Positions 34,408 through 47,300 of a DNA stretch of 64,000 bases are shown piece after piece (position 1 is the first letter of the stretch; each line of letters begins with the position of its first letter). The notes beneath the pieces are model-generated. The model was not told the origin of the DNA, did not search any database, and saw only the letters and a list, made by a program, of their open reading frames with translations. The stretch lies in the NCBI GenBank assembly GCA_036435485.1, contig CM071596.1, positions 65,893,001-65,957,000 on the forward strand, given 5' to 3'. The position numbers were made by a program, and so were the translations under genes. This DNA is from Saposhnikovia divaricata. Taxonomy: Eukaryota; Streptophyta; Magnoliopsida; Apiales; Apiaceae.

Positions 34408-35370
34408 TGATAGGTCCATAATTAATCATATTTTTAATACCTATTTTATGTCCGTTTTCGTAATTTTATTAATTAATAAATTGTTTTATTTTGTTTTGTA
34501 GGAAAATAAATAAAAACAGATTTCAAGCAGGAAAAGGTGCAAAAAGGGAAAGGAGGTGGAAAATACTTGAAGTCAAGGAAATTGGAGGAAAAATCGATTA
34601 CTTATCGGAGAAGAAAAGGGAAATTGAAGAAATTATATTCAAGATCGGATTGTAATCGTAGGACCCAAGATCATTATTTTTCCCTATATATATATGGCCT
34701 TTTCTCTTGTATTTGAGACACCACTTTAGACACCGATCTAGATTCATAATTTAGGAGTAGGAGTAGATTTAGTTGTCCTTCAATACAAATAATTTTTATT
34801 TGTTTTATTCAAACACTTTTCTGTTATTCAATTCATGCTTCTAAATTCTTGTTCGTTTTTCAATATCATGTCTAGCTAATTCTTTTATCCAAGGATGAAG
34901 ATGAAGTTATTTAATTGCTATTGATTTCTTCTCGTTCCTATTAATTGATTCTCATGATTTTTCTTGGTGCTTAATTGTTCGATTGACAAAGTGATTTTGA
35001 TATATTATTGTTACCGGATTTATTTTTCATAGCCTATGCTTGCTCTTTGAAGTTTTGATAGGTTATTGTTAGATAACAAGTTTCATAGTATATGCTTGTC
35101 TCGTTAATTGATATATCTTATTTGTGAAGGTAAGAGAATTGATTTTAGGGCGAGTTGATATTAATTGTGATTGATTAACGGATTCGGATTCCTAGGTTTT
35201 CTATATTATTTGATAATATTTGCTAATTAGGTTAATTAAAACTCATCTCAAACCTATTTGTCTAGTTCGCCTGAGTTAATTATTAGGGTTTTGAAAATTC
35301 GTAGTCTTTGTGGATCGACCTGTATTTGCTACAACTAAACACTGTGCGCTTGCAGTTATTTTACACATCA
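34408..35370 (+). repeat. 3' LTR of Athila-like element
   Basis: 963 bp, near-identical to 27689-28653; followed by the CCAGC duplication and LINE-2 coding sequence. Confidence 0.93.
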
Positions 35371-35375
35371 CCAGC

Positions 35376-37212
35376 TTTTATCCCACCCTTGAATACGATC
35401 AACTAAACGTTCTTTTAAAAAGCCAAACACTGCATTTTTATTCCTCCCCATGATATTTGGAAGCCCTAAATACTTAGTGTTATCATCAGCTTCTCGGAAC
35501 CTCAGCCTTTGACCGATACCTTGTTTTACATCATGATTAGTATTTCGACTAAAAAACACTAAAGATTTGTCCACATTTATTCTCTGTCCTGAAGCTAATT
35601 CGAACGTATTCAGCATATTTAGTACCTGAGTGACACAATCTTCTCTTGCTTGATAGTAGATATATGTATCATCTGCAAAGAACATATGGGACAAAACTGG
35701 TGCACCTCTGGCCACTTGGATTCCCATTATCAACTTCTTTTGTTCATAGTGTTGTATAAGTGCAGTAAAACCCTCCATGCATATAAGAAATAAATTAGAA
35801 GAGAGAGGATGAATTATTTCTCCGAACTCCTTACCAGCATGATTGATTTTGTATCTAGCAGAGATCACACATTCCATGAACAAATTAATTGGCTTCATAT
35901 CAAGACCCAATTTTCTAAGCATCGCTCGTAAGAATTCCCATTCGACTCTATCATACGTTGTACTTATGTCAAGTTTTAACGCCATCCACCCCATCTTTCC
36001 TTTCGATTTTCTCTTCATGTAGTGCATCACTTCGTAGCTTATCATCAAATTATCTGTAATCAAACGTCCTGGAATGAATGCACTTTGAGTTTCAGATATG
36101 ACTCCATTCAGAACTTTTTTGAAGCGGTTTGCCAGAACTTTAGACGCTATTTTATAGATCACATTACAAAGTGAGATAGGTCTTAGCTCTGTCATATTCA
36201 TTGGATTAGGCTTCTTTGGGATCAAGACTATGTTGGTGTTTGTGATATTATCCTCAAACTTTCCTTTCTGAAAAAAACTGGTACACTGACTGATACACAT
36301 CTTCACCTACGATATGCCAAAACTTTTGATAGAACCCAGGACTCATGCCATCGGGTCCTGGAGATTTATCCGGGTGCATGCTAAAGAGAGCTTGTTTCAC
36401 TTCTTGTTTTTCAATATCATTCAGCAACATCTGGTTCTGATAATCATTTATGTGCTCTAGAATGCACCTTACTACCTCTCTCCAATCCGTATTTGATGCA
36501 GTGAATAACTCAGTAAAATAATTTTCCATTGTTTCTTCGAGTCCAGTTCCCCATCCTACCTCCTGGCCTTGATTATCAACTAGCGAAGTGAGCAAATTTC
36601 TTTTTCTTCGAGTTTTTGTAGATGAATGAAAGAATTTACTGTTGTGATCTCCTTCCCTCAACCATAATTGCTTCGATCTTTGTCTCCAGAACACCTCTTG
36701 CTGACTGTAAACTTCTGTTAACTGCTTAGCGGCTTCACCATACTGTTGTAAAGACCTTGAATCTCTTCTGCCTTTCAGGATTTTCATCGTTTTCTTGTGC
36801 TGATTGATACGGATTTTGAAACTCCCAGTTATCTCCTTCCCCCATACTGATAAAATTTCTGCACATACCGAAGCTTCTCCTGTAAAGGTCTTCCTGCATA
36901 TCTCGACCATGTCTCCTTCACAATCTCTTGGCACATTGGTTCCCGTAGCCAGGCGTTTTCAAAACGGAAATGTTTAACATGATCTGTTTTCAGTATCACA
37001 ACTGGTTCAAAGAAAATAGGAGCATGATCTGAAGTAGATACTTCGAGATTGGTAAGCTTCATCTCACTAAATTGCTGAATAAATTTGCTTGAGACCAATG
37101 CCCTATCAAGCCCCACCTCAATCCAATTACTAGTGCCTCGCCCCCTCTCCCATGTGAATTGATACCCTTCTAAATTAACATCATGTAAACCACAATCATC
37201 TAAAGCAGCTTG
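35376..37212 (-). pseudogene. LINE-2 ORF2, middle part: endonuclease C-terminus and RT
   Basis: Begins in the endonuclease (ALDDCGLHDVNLEGYQFTWE, STSDHAPIFF) and runs through the RT: SPGPDGMSPGFYQKFW, VLIPKKPNP, LRPISLCNVIYKI, LDISTTYDRVEWEF and FFADDTYIYY. It is broken by frame changes near 36860-36930 and 36260-36300 and by loss of the GIRQGDPLSPY block near 35800 (reads IHPLSSNLF). It is cut off at both ends by the two gypsy insertions. Confidence 0.88.
37208..37212. repeat. Target duplication GCTTG of Tekay-like element
   Basis: GCTTG here and at 47910-47914, in the LINE-2 endonuclease region. Confidence 0.95.
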
Positions 37213-40200
37213 TGTGACGCCCCGGGATCCGGGGTCAAGGATCCGGGCCGTCAAGGTCCAATTTCCGATCATTATCAATATCTCTGTAGTCTTTTTTTTT
37301 TATAAATAAATAAATAAATAAATAAGCAGTTGACCCCACACTAATACACACACACACACACACACCAGTCATATGCTCATAGAACAACAACCACAATATT
37401 TAAAAGTTTTAAAGTTAACAGTTATTACAAGCCCAGAATTTACTAAGTACATTGTTGAACAAAGCTTCTACAGGAAGCACTTCAACAACTAAAGTTTATT
37501 ACAACTTACACACTTAATTTACATAAGTATACTAAGCCCCTTCGCTTGTCACTACCTCGGGGATGGTCGCCAGCACTCGCTCAAAAGGTCGCCTTTCCCT
37601 TACCCTCTTGCGGGGTGTGGTACGTAGTATCGGCATGGGACCTAGCTGCTATATACATAAGTAGCAAGAGTGAGCTATAATAGCTCAGCAAGATCATACT
37701 GTAACTAAAATTTAAAATGTGAACAAGTATACATATATGTATATGCATATGTAATAGCAGGAAACAATTAAAATCCTTAAGGAAGAGTAAAGCTCTTATT
37801 TAATAATACATCATCCACTCACTATTATAAGAAAGAAATCTAAATTAATATAATATCAGTTTTTCTTCATCTGTATCCATAATACCATCATCTCATATCA
37901 TTATTCTATTTTCAGTATAGAAAGCTGAAATAATATAATATCAGTTTTTCTTCATCTGTAACTATCATTCCATCATCTCATATCCTTATTCTGTTTTCAG
38001 TATAGAAAGCTGAAATAATATAATATCAGTTTTTCTTCATCTGTAACTATCATTCCATCATCTCATATCCTTATTCTGTTTTCAGTATAGAAATCTGAAA
38101 ACCATTGTCTACACTTTCTTTTCAAAAACATTGGGGATATCTGCTGTCGCCTGATACGTTAGGACGATGATCAGTCGCCTAATCGTACCTGCTCTCTTTT
38201 TACTACCGGTAGAAGGAATGAAAATCATCCCTGGAGGAAGGCCACCTGCTAACATCCTCCCTTGGCATCTTCGTGCCGTAATAAAAATAATAAATGCTGG
38301 ACTGTGTCGCACACAGCCCTGACACAGCCACTTACGCAAGTCTGTTGCAATCCCCCTCTTTGTCACATCATTATTCTCTCTTTTTTTTTTAAAATATCAT
38401 TCCACATTTCCATTTTCTCACTTTCATTTCCACATATCATTTCCATTCTCGCACATTACTTCTATAAAATATATATAGATATCATCATGCTTTGATTATG
38501 ATTTAGACCTCTCTTTCATATTCAGAAATCAAATATACTTTTATATTTGTAAAATATTCCATCTATTTTAAGAGTAATGCATGATAATCAAATAATGTTT
38601 ATTAAACCACTGATACTCAAAAAGAACATTTTTAATATAATATTATAACCATATAACCCTCGATAACAACTGATACCATTCTCTCCTATTCTCTTAATCA
38701 TAAGGCATGTTCAATTCATGCACAATCATCTCTATACATATCCATCTCATACTCTCATTCATATTCATATACATCTTATACTCATATCCATATTCATATA
38801 CATCTTCGTATATCTTTCTTTTCAATATTAATACTCAAGGAAGACAATTTCTTCACAATATAGTAATAATAGCATCCCATATATATTCCACGAAATCAAG
38901 TTTCTTTGTGAAGATAAGTAGTTTTACAAATAGGGATAGAATAAATCTTGCCTCGGTTTCGATATCCTGACGGTATGGCTCGTCCCTCTTCCGGAGTTTC
39001 TATAAACACAAAAGGACCGTCGTTAGAACCACATCTCTTACTCACTACACTCTTGTATAACATTACCTTTTGAAACTTTAATATATGTTTAAAGTATTCT
39101 TATTACCCCAAAGGTTCAAGAACTTAACCGTTTATAACCTAAGTTGAAGTTTCAGGGTTTTTCACCATTTCCCTTAACGACCACACTCGACTGTAGAATT
39201 TCTTATAATTTTTAAATTTCGAATTTTAATGTAAGGTCAACTGGAAATAGTTCTTTGACCACACTACTATCATATCCCAAAATTTCGTGACTTTTAACAA
39301 TGTTAAGGTATGGTAATTGTAACCTCAAGTTTGATACATTTACAGTTTCTCGGTTTCTGAACCGCTTTCACTAAAACTGACTTTTCTCCTAAACCGTTCA
39401 TCAGATTTTAACGCACCTTATATCAAAACGATCTATGAACTAAGCTCTATCATTTCATAGTTAATTAGGAACCTGGACAGTAGGGTACCATACGGATGCA
39501 GGGGGTCCAAAACAGGGCAACTTACATCCTAACGAAAATCGGGCATTATAACGGCTATAATTTCGTACTTTCCATAAATCCAACTCCTCCAAATCAATTA
39601 TCAAACACCATAATCATCACCTACACCATGTGGTCTTCTTCACCAGCCATGGTTACAAGTCCACAACACACAATTTCCACATCAAAACAGACCACTTATA
39701 ACACATACTCATTATAAACTAAACATTAACTTCACTTAACTACTAACCAACTTAGTTTACACCATAAATACAAAGAGGGCAAGAGTAATTATACCTTCTT
39801 GAAGCTCTAACAACACTCAACAAGCCTTGTATAATCCTTAACAACCTTACAATAGCTTGGACCAACTAAAGGAACCATGAAAAACAAGTTAGTTTATTAA
39901 AGTTACTATTCATGCACTATTCATCATCACCTTCATGATTTATTTCTCAAACATGGAATGGAGTTAGAGGCTAGAATTCATAGCATACCTTAGTCTATAT
40001 GTAAGCAACCTTCATGAATTTTTCCTTGAATTTAGATGACTTGGAACTAGGGTTTTGATTTTCTAATTTCTCCTTTTTTCTTCAATGGCCGAATGAAATG
40101 AAGAGGTTGGGGGAGAGGTTTTTTTTCTTGGTTTTTGCTCTTATCTCATCTTAATCTTGTTTAATCTAGTGTCTTGTGGAAGCTTGTGGAATTTTACAAG

Positions 40201-40780
40201 GTTTAAGGACTAATCTACCCCTTAAAACAAGTTAGTGGATGATGATGTCACTCATGATGTCATTCAATGCATCCTTTAATCTTTTTCTTGATTCTCCTAA
40301 GTAATTTGCTAGCATTCTTGGTAATAATAATGTGGTATATATCCTTGTTATGTTATAATCTTGGTTGTTTGGTTTCCATACTCGTCTAATTGTGATTCGG
40401 TTCGAATATACTTCATTATCTCAGTGGTTCTGAAATCGTTTAACAATCCAAATTCCTTTGATAAGTCCTTAACTTAATAATCCTTTAGTTTACCCTAATA
40501 CACTAATTTCTCAATATATAATTCCTTTAGTATTTCTATACTCCTTAATATCCAAGATATAGAAGTTCGTTCGAGCTCAAAATCCTCAAAATCAAAATTC
40601 AGGAATTTCTAAAATCCATCGTCATTTCGAGTCACTTATTTTCAATGTACGACACTAATATGGTTTCTGTTTACCCATTTTCCATCCCTAATATAGAGTA
40701 CCTACACACCATTTCCCTGGATTCCTCAAGATCACTATTCATTTGGGCACTGTAGCCTTTCTAACGTTAGGGTTATTACA
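37213..40780 (-). repeat. 3' LTR (element orientation), 3568 bp
   Basis: Direct copy of 44347-47909. Contains a (TAAA)n and a (CA)n tract near its left end (about 37300-37365) and an 85-bp repeat in three copies. A minus-strand ORF of 85 codons (38109-38366) is identical in both LTRs only because the LTRs are. Confidence 0.95.
37845..38100. repeat. 85-bp tandem repeat, three copies, within LTR
   Basis: Units marked by TAATATCAGTTTTTCTTCATC at 37851, 37936 and 38021, period 85. The same array is in the other LTR at about 44977-45235. Confidence 0.9.
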
Positions 40781-40797
40781 GTCTTCCGCCCTTAAAA
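40781..40797 (-). other. Polypurine tract of Tekay-like element
   Basis: On the minus strand, AAGGGCGGAAGAC directly precedes the LTR start TGTAATAACC. Confidence 0.7.
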
Positions 40798-41375
40798 GGA
40801 TTCCGTCCCGGAATCAGGTTGGAAATGTCCATAGGTATCTTTTTCATTCACACCTTCTAACTTCCACACTACTTCCTCTATCCTTTTCCTTTCAGAATAT
40901 CTCTATCTTGTTTGCGCAGAAATACACCAACATAACTTCCTTGTCATTCATCAACATGCCATTTAGTTTATCAATAGCAGTCCTTTTACTGTCTTTTCCT
41001 CACAAATCTCCTCCTATTTCAAGTCATTCCAGGTTATCTCGTCTCTCCTTCCTCTTTTGACGAAGATATCCGCCACTACATTGACCTTTTCTGAATGGTA
41101 GTGTATCTCACTTATGGTTTGACCATCTTCTGATCTCTATCATGACATAAATATTAATTCCTCAATATTCCTATAGCTCCTCTCTGTAAAATTTTCCAGA
41201 AAATAAGCTCTAATAATATTCTTTAAAACAATTGTAAGAAAATACTACCTATAATATATATTTCCTGTTCGTCTCAACGAGCTTGTGTTTTCCCAAAACA
41301 CTCCTACTTTTCTTTTCAGAACGTTTCCTAGCCCTTAACAGATACTGATTTTCCTTATCTATTTTATTAACTTAT
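40798..41375. other. Internal non-coding region where pol is missing
   Basis: About 580 bp between the purine tract and the gag stop. No protease, RT or integrase motif in any frame. Confidence 0.7.
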
Positions 41376-42734
41376 TTATTCCATTAATTGATTAAGTCGA
41401 TCCTTAACCAAAGACTTACACACAAAATTTAAATCGAAAAAGCAAGTACCTGTATCCGCATCTGGTTTCGTCAACGCTTCCCCTAAGGTCATGTTGTACA
41501 CTCTAGCAGTAGGCCTATTTGAAGCAGCCCCACTCTGTCCTGACGCGTATGACCCACCTGAACGGCAATCTCTAGCAATGTGTCCTAGTTTCCCACACTG
41601 GTAACACTTAACATCTCTTTTAGGGTTTGCATCAGTTGATGGGCACTGGTTAAGGTAGTGTCCTTTTTGTCCACACTTAAAACAAGTTACTCCCAGCACT
41701 CTACAGACTCCTATATGCTTCTTACCACACGTCTCACAATCTGGTAATGGTGGTCGTGATTGATTGGACTGAAATGTTCCTGAAGATTTTCCACCCTGAC
41801 TCACCGTCTCACTAGTAGTCTTGTTACCCCCCGACTTTCCCACAAATTGAGATTTTTGTCCTTTACCTCCTTTGTTAAAGTAGCTTCCCTCACTTAAACC
41901 TCCTTTTGGGCCCTCAAATCTTCTTTTCTTATTCTCTCGACCTATTTGAGCCTGCTCACTCTCGGCCTCTATAATTGATGCCTTTTGAACCACTGCAGCA
42001 TAATCAGTCAACTCAAATGGGGCCACTCTCGTTCGTAACCAGGGTTTCAACCCTTGTTGAAACCTTTTTGCACGTTGTTCTTCAGTACGCACAAACTCGG
42101 GAACAAACCTCGACAGTTCTGTAAATTTATTTTCATACTCTGCTACTGTTAGGTTATCCTGTTTTAACTCCAGAAACTTTAATTCCATTTGGTTTTCTAA
42201 ATACCTAGGAGAATACTTTTCTAGGAACATCCTAGTGAAACGCTCCCAGGTTATCACTCCCGCTTCCTCCAGGTTCTTCTTAGCTTCCCACCAGTAATTT
42301 GCCTCTCCCTTTAAGAGATAGGCTGCAAAAACTGTTTTCTGATCTTCCTCTATCCTCAGTATTTCGAAAGCTTTCTCCATTTCTTTTAGCCATGCCCTGC
42401 CTACTACTGGGTTAGTGGTTCCCTCGAATTCTGGGGGTTTTAATGACTTAAAGGCACGAAAGGAACTAGCTGCCTGGTTGGGGAGAACAGGTGGTGGTTG
42501 AGGATTCTGTGGATTTGCTAAATTCTGCCTTAATAAGTCCATGAATTGGGCAAAGGGATCACCTCCCGGATTCCTTTGTTGGCCAGTTGATTCCTCTTCT
42601 CCTTCTTCATGATTTTCTTCATTATGAGCATTTTCGTTCAGTCTAGTACCTTCGATATTTCGACTTCTTTCGTCTCTCTCATTTTCCCTTGCATTCGCTC
42701 TACTGTCGCGTCTAGGCGGCATAGTTCTGTACAT
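41376..42734 (-). CDS. gag protein of Tekay/Del-like element
   Basis: An intact 452-residue ORF. A charged N-terminus (MPPRRDSRANAREN) leads into a Retrotrans_gag capsid region: FKSLKPPEFEGTTNPV, AYLLKGEANYWWEAK, FLEKYSPRYLENQ and FQQGLKPWLRTRVAPF. Two canonical zinc knuckles follow, CFKCGQKGHYLNQC and CYQCGKLGHIARDC, preceded by a degenerate CETCGKKHIGVC. In autonomous relatives the frame continues into the protease after a TGT-like motif; here, after PDADTGT (near 41450), it runs into unrelated sequence and stops, so the pol deletion falls at the gag-protease border. The capsid could still package element RNA. Confidence 0.88.
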   Translation of the reverse strand: MYRTMPPRRDSRANARENERDERSRNIEGTRLNENAHNEENHEEGEEESTGQQRNPGGDPFAQFMDLLRQNLANPQNPQPPPVLPNQAASSFRAFKSLKPPEFEGTTNPVVGRAWLKEMEKAFEILRIEEDQKTVFAAYLLKGEANYWWEAKKNLEEAGVITWERFTRMFLEKYSPRYLENQMELKFLELKQDNLTVAEYENKFTELSRFVPEFVRTEEQRAKRFQQGLKPWLRTRVAPFELTDYAAVVQKASIIEAESEQAQIGRENKKRRFEGPKGGLSEGSYFNKGGKGQKSQFVGKSGGNKTTSETVSQGGKSSGTFQSNQSRPPLPDCETCGKKHIGVCRVLGVTCFKCGQKGHYLNQCPSTDANPKRDVKCYQCGKLGHIARDCRSGGSYASGQSGAASNRPTARVYNMTLGEALTKPDADTGTCFFDLNFVCKSLVKDRLNQLME

Positions 42735-43256
42735 AACAATAGTCCTTATTAATTACCCGAATTTGGGTTACTATATACATCATTTCTATATACACAATTA
42801 TATCATTAATTAGCTCATTTGCACATCACAATATCTTTATCACGCGATTTACATCTAGTTATACCATAACTTTAGTAGGTAGTTGTATCGCCCTTAACAC
42901 GATAGCCTTTTCATTAAGTCAATCACCTTTTATACATCAATATTTCTGAGTCTCAACATTTATTATATTATATAAAAAAAATGCAGCAAAAATTTAGATA
43001 GAAATGCACAAACTTCATTAATGTACATAAATATTTTACGATTTGGGTACAACATCTTTTACTGCTAATAATATACATCATCTAATACAAGGTTCGAAAC
43101 CCAAAACATAGCCGTACATACTAATCCGATGTCACCAAAAGTACTACTAACTGTCCTCTAATCAGACTGGGATTAAAACAGTGAACAACTAAACTAATCC
43201 CCAAAATGACATCAACAAGATGACTAGTCTGATTAGTGACGAACTACTATCCCGGC
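42735..43256. other. Spacer between gag and accessory ORF
   Basis: No credible ORF; AT-rich, part of the Tekay-like element. Confidence 0.6.
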
Positions 43257-44152
43257 TCACACCCCTGCCCTGACAACATCCCGTATCTGGACTACCATGG
43301 TAGTAACCGTATCAACTATCTGGGCCCTCCATGCCGGGTCTCCTCTATCACCCAACAATCTCCTAATATCTCCTAATGCTCGTAGCTCAATACTGATCAT
43401 CCCCAGAGACATCCCATCCGGGATAACCCCTCCTCTCCCTCTCTCTAACCTCTGTAGAAGGGTGTCTATAGTCCTGCGGGACTCCTCCAACTGTCCCTGA
43501 AGGGCAAAGTACTCGGTCAATAAGGTAGCTGAAAGTGGGTCACCCGCCGGTAAGGGTGCCTCCTGAGGGGGTACAGCTAGGGGAGGTGCATCCACAGGTG
43601 GAGGTGGTGGAGGTGCAAAGGGTGGGGATGGAGGAACCGACTCTGTCTCAGCATCCTCTGAAGGATCCTCCTCCTCCTCAAAAAAACCAAAATGCCCTGG
43701 AGGGGTAAACTGCTCAAAAGGATCATCTATAGGGTCAGGACTAGGTAGAGGGGATGGAACTGGTGACGGCACTGGGATGGGTCGGACAGGAGTGGCCGAG
43801 TGGGAACCATCTGAATATCCCTCCACTCAATCGGCTCCTCAGGTATAACTGACAACCTAGGCCTCTTACACAGTGGCCTCTCCTCCTCAGGGATCTCCGA
43901 TCTCACTCTGGAAGGACCTGCCTCGTCAGATCCTGTAGAAGGTCTACCCATATATGGCACTAGGGCCACAGCATCTCTCCGTCTCTGCTCCTCTGCCTCC
44001 TCTCTCTCTAATCGCTCTCTAGCCGCCGCCCGGCGTCTCTCCCTGAGGTCCTCAACTGCATACTCGGGGACCTCTACCCCGGCCAGCTGAAGATCTAATA
44101 GCTCCTGCTCTGACATCCCTAGCCACTGGGGGTCCTGACTCGGCTCACCCAT
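43257..44152 (-). pseudogene. Accessory ORF upstream of gag, frame-broken
   Basis: Two overlapping minus-strand ORFs, 44152-43727 and 43826-43257, read as one protein of about 300 residues if the frame changes within 43727-43826. The first part is Glu/Arg-rich (probable helix, RERRRAAARERLEREEAEEQ); then comes a Pro/Ser-rich stretch (PVPSPVPSPLPSPDP, PPPPPPV), an acidic patch, and a C-terminal helical part (LTEYFALQGQLEESRR). Codon use is GC-rich compared with the rest of the element. I do not recognise a domain. It lies between the primer site and gag, where most Tekay elements have only leader. Confidence 0.55.
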
Positions 44153-44332
44153 CTCCGCTCCCTATAATAAAACATAGAGTTCTATTAGTAACAGTCTATA
44201 AAATTATAATATATGCTTAAAGTAAATACTACCTGCGATATACCACCCCTGAACTTGATGGAAGTTCACAATTTATATTATAACTGATACATTTATTATT
44301 ATTACTTTTGTTCTTGAGCATTATGACTCTTA

Positions 44333-44344
44333 GCTCTGATACCA
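44333..44344 (-). other. Primer binding site, initiator tRNA-Met
   Basis: On the minus strand TGGTATCAGAGC, two bases after the 5' LTR end; a perfect 12-base match to the initiator tRNA-Met 3' end. Confidence 0.93.
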
Positions 44345-44346
44345 TC

Positions 44347-47300
44347 TGTGACGCCCCGGGATCCGGGGTCAAGGATCCGGGCCGTCAAGGTCCAATTTCC
44401 GATCATTATCAATATCTCTGTAGTCTTTTTTTTTTTATAAATAAATAAATAAATAAATAAGCAGTTGACCCCACACTAATACACACACACACACACCAGT
44501 CATATGCTCATAGAACAACAACCACAATATTTAAAAGTTTTAAAGTTAACAGTTATTACAAGCCCAGAATTTACTAAGTACATTGTTGAACAAAGCTTCT
44601 ACAGGAAGCACTTCAACAACTGAAGTTTATTACAACTTACACACATAATTTACATAAGTATACTAAGCCCCTTCGCTTGTCACTACCTCGGGGATGGTCG
44701 CCAGCACTCGCTCAAAAGGTCGCCTTTCCCTTACCCTCTTGCGGGGTGTGGTACGTAGTATCGGCATGGGACCTAGCTGCTATATACATAAGTAGCAAGA
44801 GTGAGCTATAATAGCTCAGCAAGATCATACTGTAACTAAAATTTAAAATGTGAACAAGTATACATATATGTATATGCATATGTAATAGCAGGAAACAATT
44901 AAAATCCTTAAGGAAGAGTAAAGCTCTTATTTAATAATACATCATCCACTCACTATTATAAGAAAGAAATCTAAATTAATATAATATCAGTTTTTCTTCA
45001 TCTGTATCCATAATACCATCATCTCATATCATTATTCTGTTTTCAGTATAGAAAGCTGAAATAATATAATATCAGTTTTTCTTCATCTGTAACTATCATT
45101 CCATCATCTCATATCCTTATTCTGTTTTCAGTATAGAAAGCTGAAATAATATAATATCAGTTTTTCTTCATCTGTAACTATCATTCCATCATCTCATATC
45201 CTTATTCTGTTTTCAGTATAGAAATCTGAAAACCATTGTCTACACTTTCTTTTCAAAAACATTGGGGATATCTGCTGTCGCCTGATACGTTAGGACGATG
45301 ATCAGTCGCCTAATCGTACCTGCTCTCTTTTTACTACCGGTAGAAGGAATGAAAATCATCCCTGGAGGAAGGCCACCTGCTAACATCCTCCCTTGGCATC
45401 TTCGTGCCGTAATAAAAATAATAAATGCTGGACTGTGTCGCACACAGCCCTGACACAGCCACTTACGCAAGTCTGTTGCAATCCCCCTCTTTGTCACATC
45501 ATTATTCTCTTTTTTTTTTTAAAATATCATTCCACATTTCCATTTTCTCACTTTCATTTCCACATATCATTTCCATTCTCGCACATTACTTCTATAAAAT
45601 ATATATAGATATCATCATGCTTTGATTATGATTTAGACCTCTCTTTCATATTCAGAAATCAAATATACTTTTATATTTGTAAAATATTCCATCTATTTTA
45701 AGAGTAATGCATGATAATCAAATAATGTTTATTAAACCACTGATACTCAAAAAGAACATTTTTAATATAATATTATAACCATATAACCCTCGATAACAAC
45801 TGATACCATTCTCTCCTATTCTCTTAATCATAAGGCATGTTCAATTCATGCACAATCATCTCTATACATATCCATCTCATACTCTCATTCATATTCATAT
45901 ACATCTTATACTCATATCCATATTCATATACATCTTCGTATATCTTTCTTTTCAATATTAATACTCAAGGAAGACAATTTCTTCACAATATAGTAATAAT
46001 AGCATCCCATATATATTCCACGAAATCAAGTTTCTTTGTGAAGATAAGTAGTTTTACAAATAGGGATAGAAGAAATCTTGCCTCGGTTTCGATATCCTGA
46101 CGGTATGGCTCGTCCCTCTTCCGGAGTTTCTATAAACACAAAAGGACCGTCGTTAGAACCACATCTCTTACTCACTACACTCTTGTATAACATTACCTTT
46201 TGAAACTTTAATATATGTTTAAAGTATTCTTATTACCCCAAAGGTTCAAGAACTTAACCGTTTATAACCTAAGTTGAAGTTTCAGGGTTTTTCACCATTT
46301 CCCTTAACGACCACACTCGACTGTAGAATTTCTTATAATTTTTAAATTTCGAATTTTAATGTAAGGTCAACTGGAAATAGTTCTTTGACCACACTACTAT
46401 CATATCCCAAAATTTCGTGACTTTTAACAATGTTAAGGTATGGTAATTGTAACCTCAAGTTTGATACATTTACAGTTTCTCGGTTTCTGAACCGCTTTCA
46501 CTAAAACTGACTTTTCTCCTAAACCGTTCATCAGATTTTAACGCACCTTATATCAAAACAATCTATGAACTAAGCTCTATCATTTCATAGTTAATTAGGA
46601 ACCTGGACAGTAGGGTACCATACGGATGCAGGGGGTCCAAAACAGGGCAACTTACATCCTAACGAAAATCGGGCATTATAACGGCTATAATTTCGTACTT
46701 TCCATAAATCCAACTCCTCCAAATCAATTATCAAACACCATAATCATCACCTACACCATGTGGTCTTCTTCACCAGCCATGGTTACAAGTCCACAACACA
46801 CAATTTCCACATCAAAACAGACCACTTATAACACATACTCATTATAAACTAAACATTAACTTCACTTAACTACTAACCAACTTAGTTTACACCATAAATA
46901 CAAAGAGGGCAAGAGTAATTATACCTTCTTGAAGCTCTAACAACACTCAACAAGCCTTGTATAATCCTTAACAACCTTACAATAGCTTGGACCAACTAAA
47001 GGAACCATGAAAAACAAGTTAGTTTATTAAAGTGACTATTCATGCACTATTCATCATCACCTTCATGATTTATTTCTCAAACATGGAATGGAGTTAGAGG
47101 CTAGAATTCATAGCATACCTTAGTCTATATGTAAGCAACCTTCATGAATTTTTCCTTGAATTTAGATGACTTGGAACTAGGGTTTTGATTTTCTAATTTC
47201 TCCTTTTTTCTTCAATGGCCGAATGAAATGAAGAGGTTGGGGGAGAGGTTTTTTTCTTGGTTTTTGCTCTTATCTCATCTTAATCTTGTTTAATCTAGTG

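Larger units (their letters stand above)
27689..35370 (+). mobile_element. Athila-like Ty3/gypsy element, gag-pro only
   Basis: A 7682-bp element with LTRs of 965 and 963 bp beginning TGATAGGTCC and ending TTACACATCA, a 5-bp duplication CCAGC, and a tRNA-Asp-type primer site. Its internal region encodes gag and a retropepsin-type protease but no reverse transcriptase, RNase H or integrase; from 32532 to 34407 it is non-coding. The LTRs differ at roughly a dozen positions by eye, so the insertion is moderately young. Lineage is judged from the primer site and gag style. Confidence 0.88.

Noticed and set aside
38109..38366. 85-codon ORF identical at 38109-38366 and 45240-45497
   Set aside because: Identity is due to the near-identical LTRs; no domain and no sign of selection.
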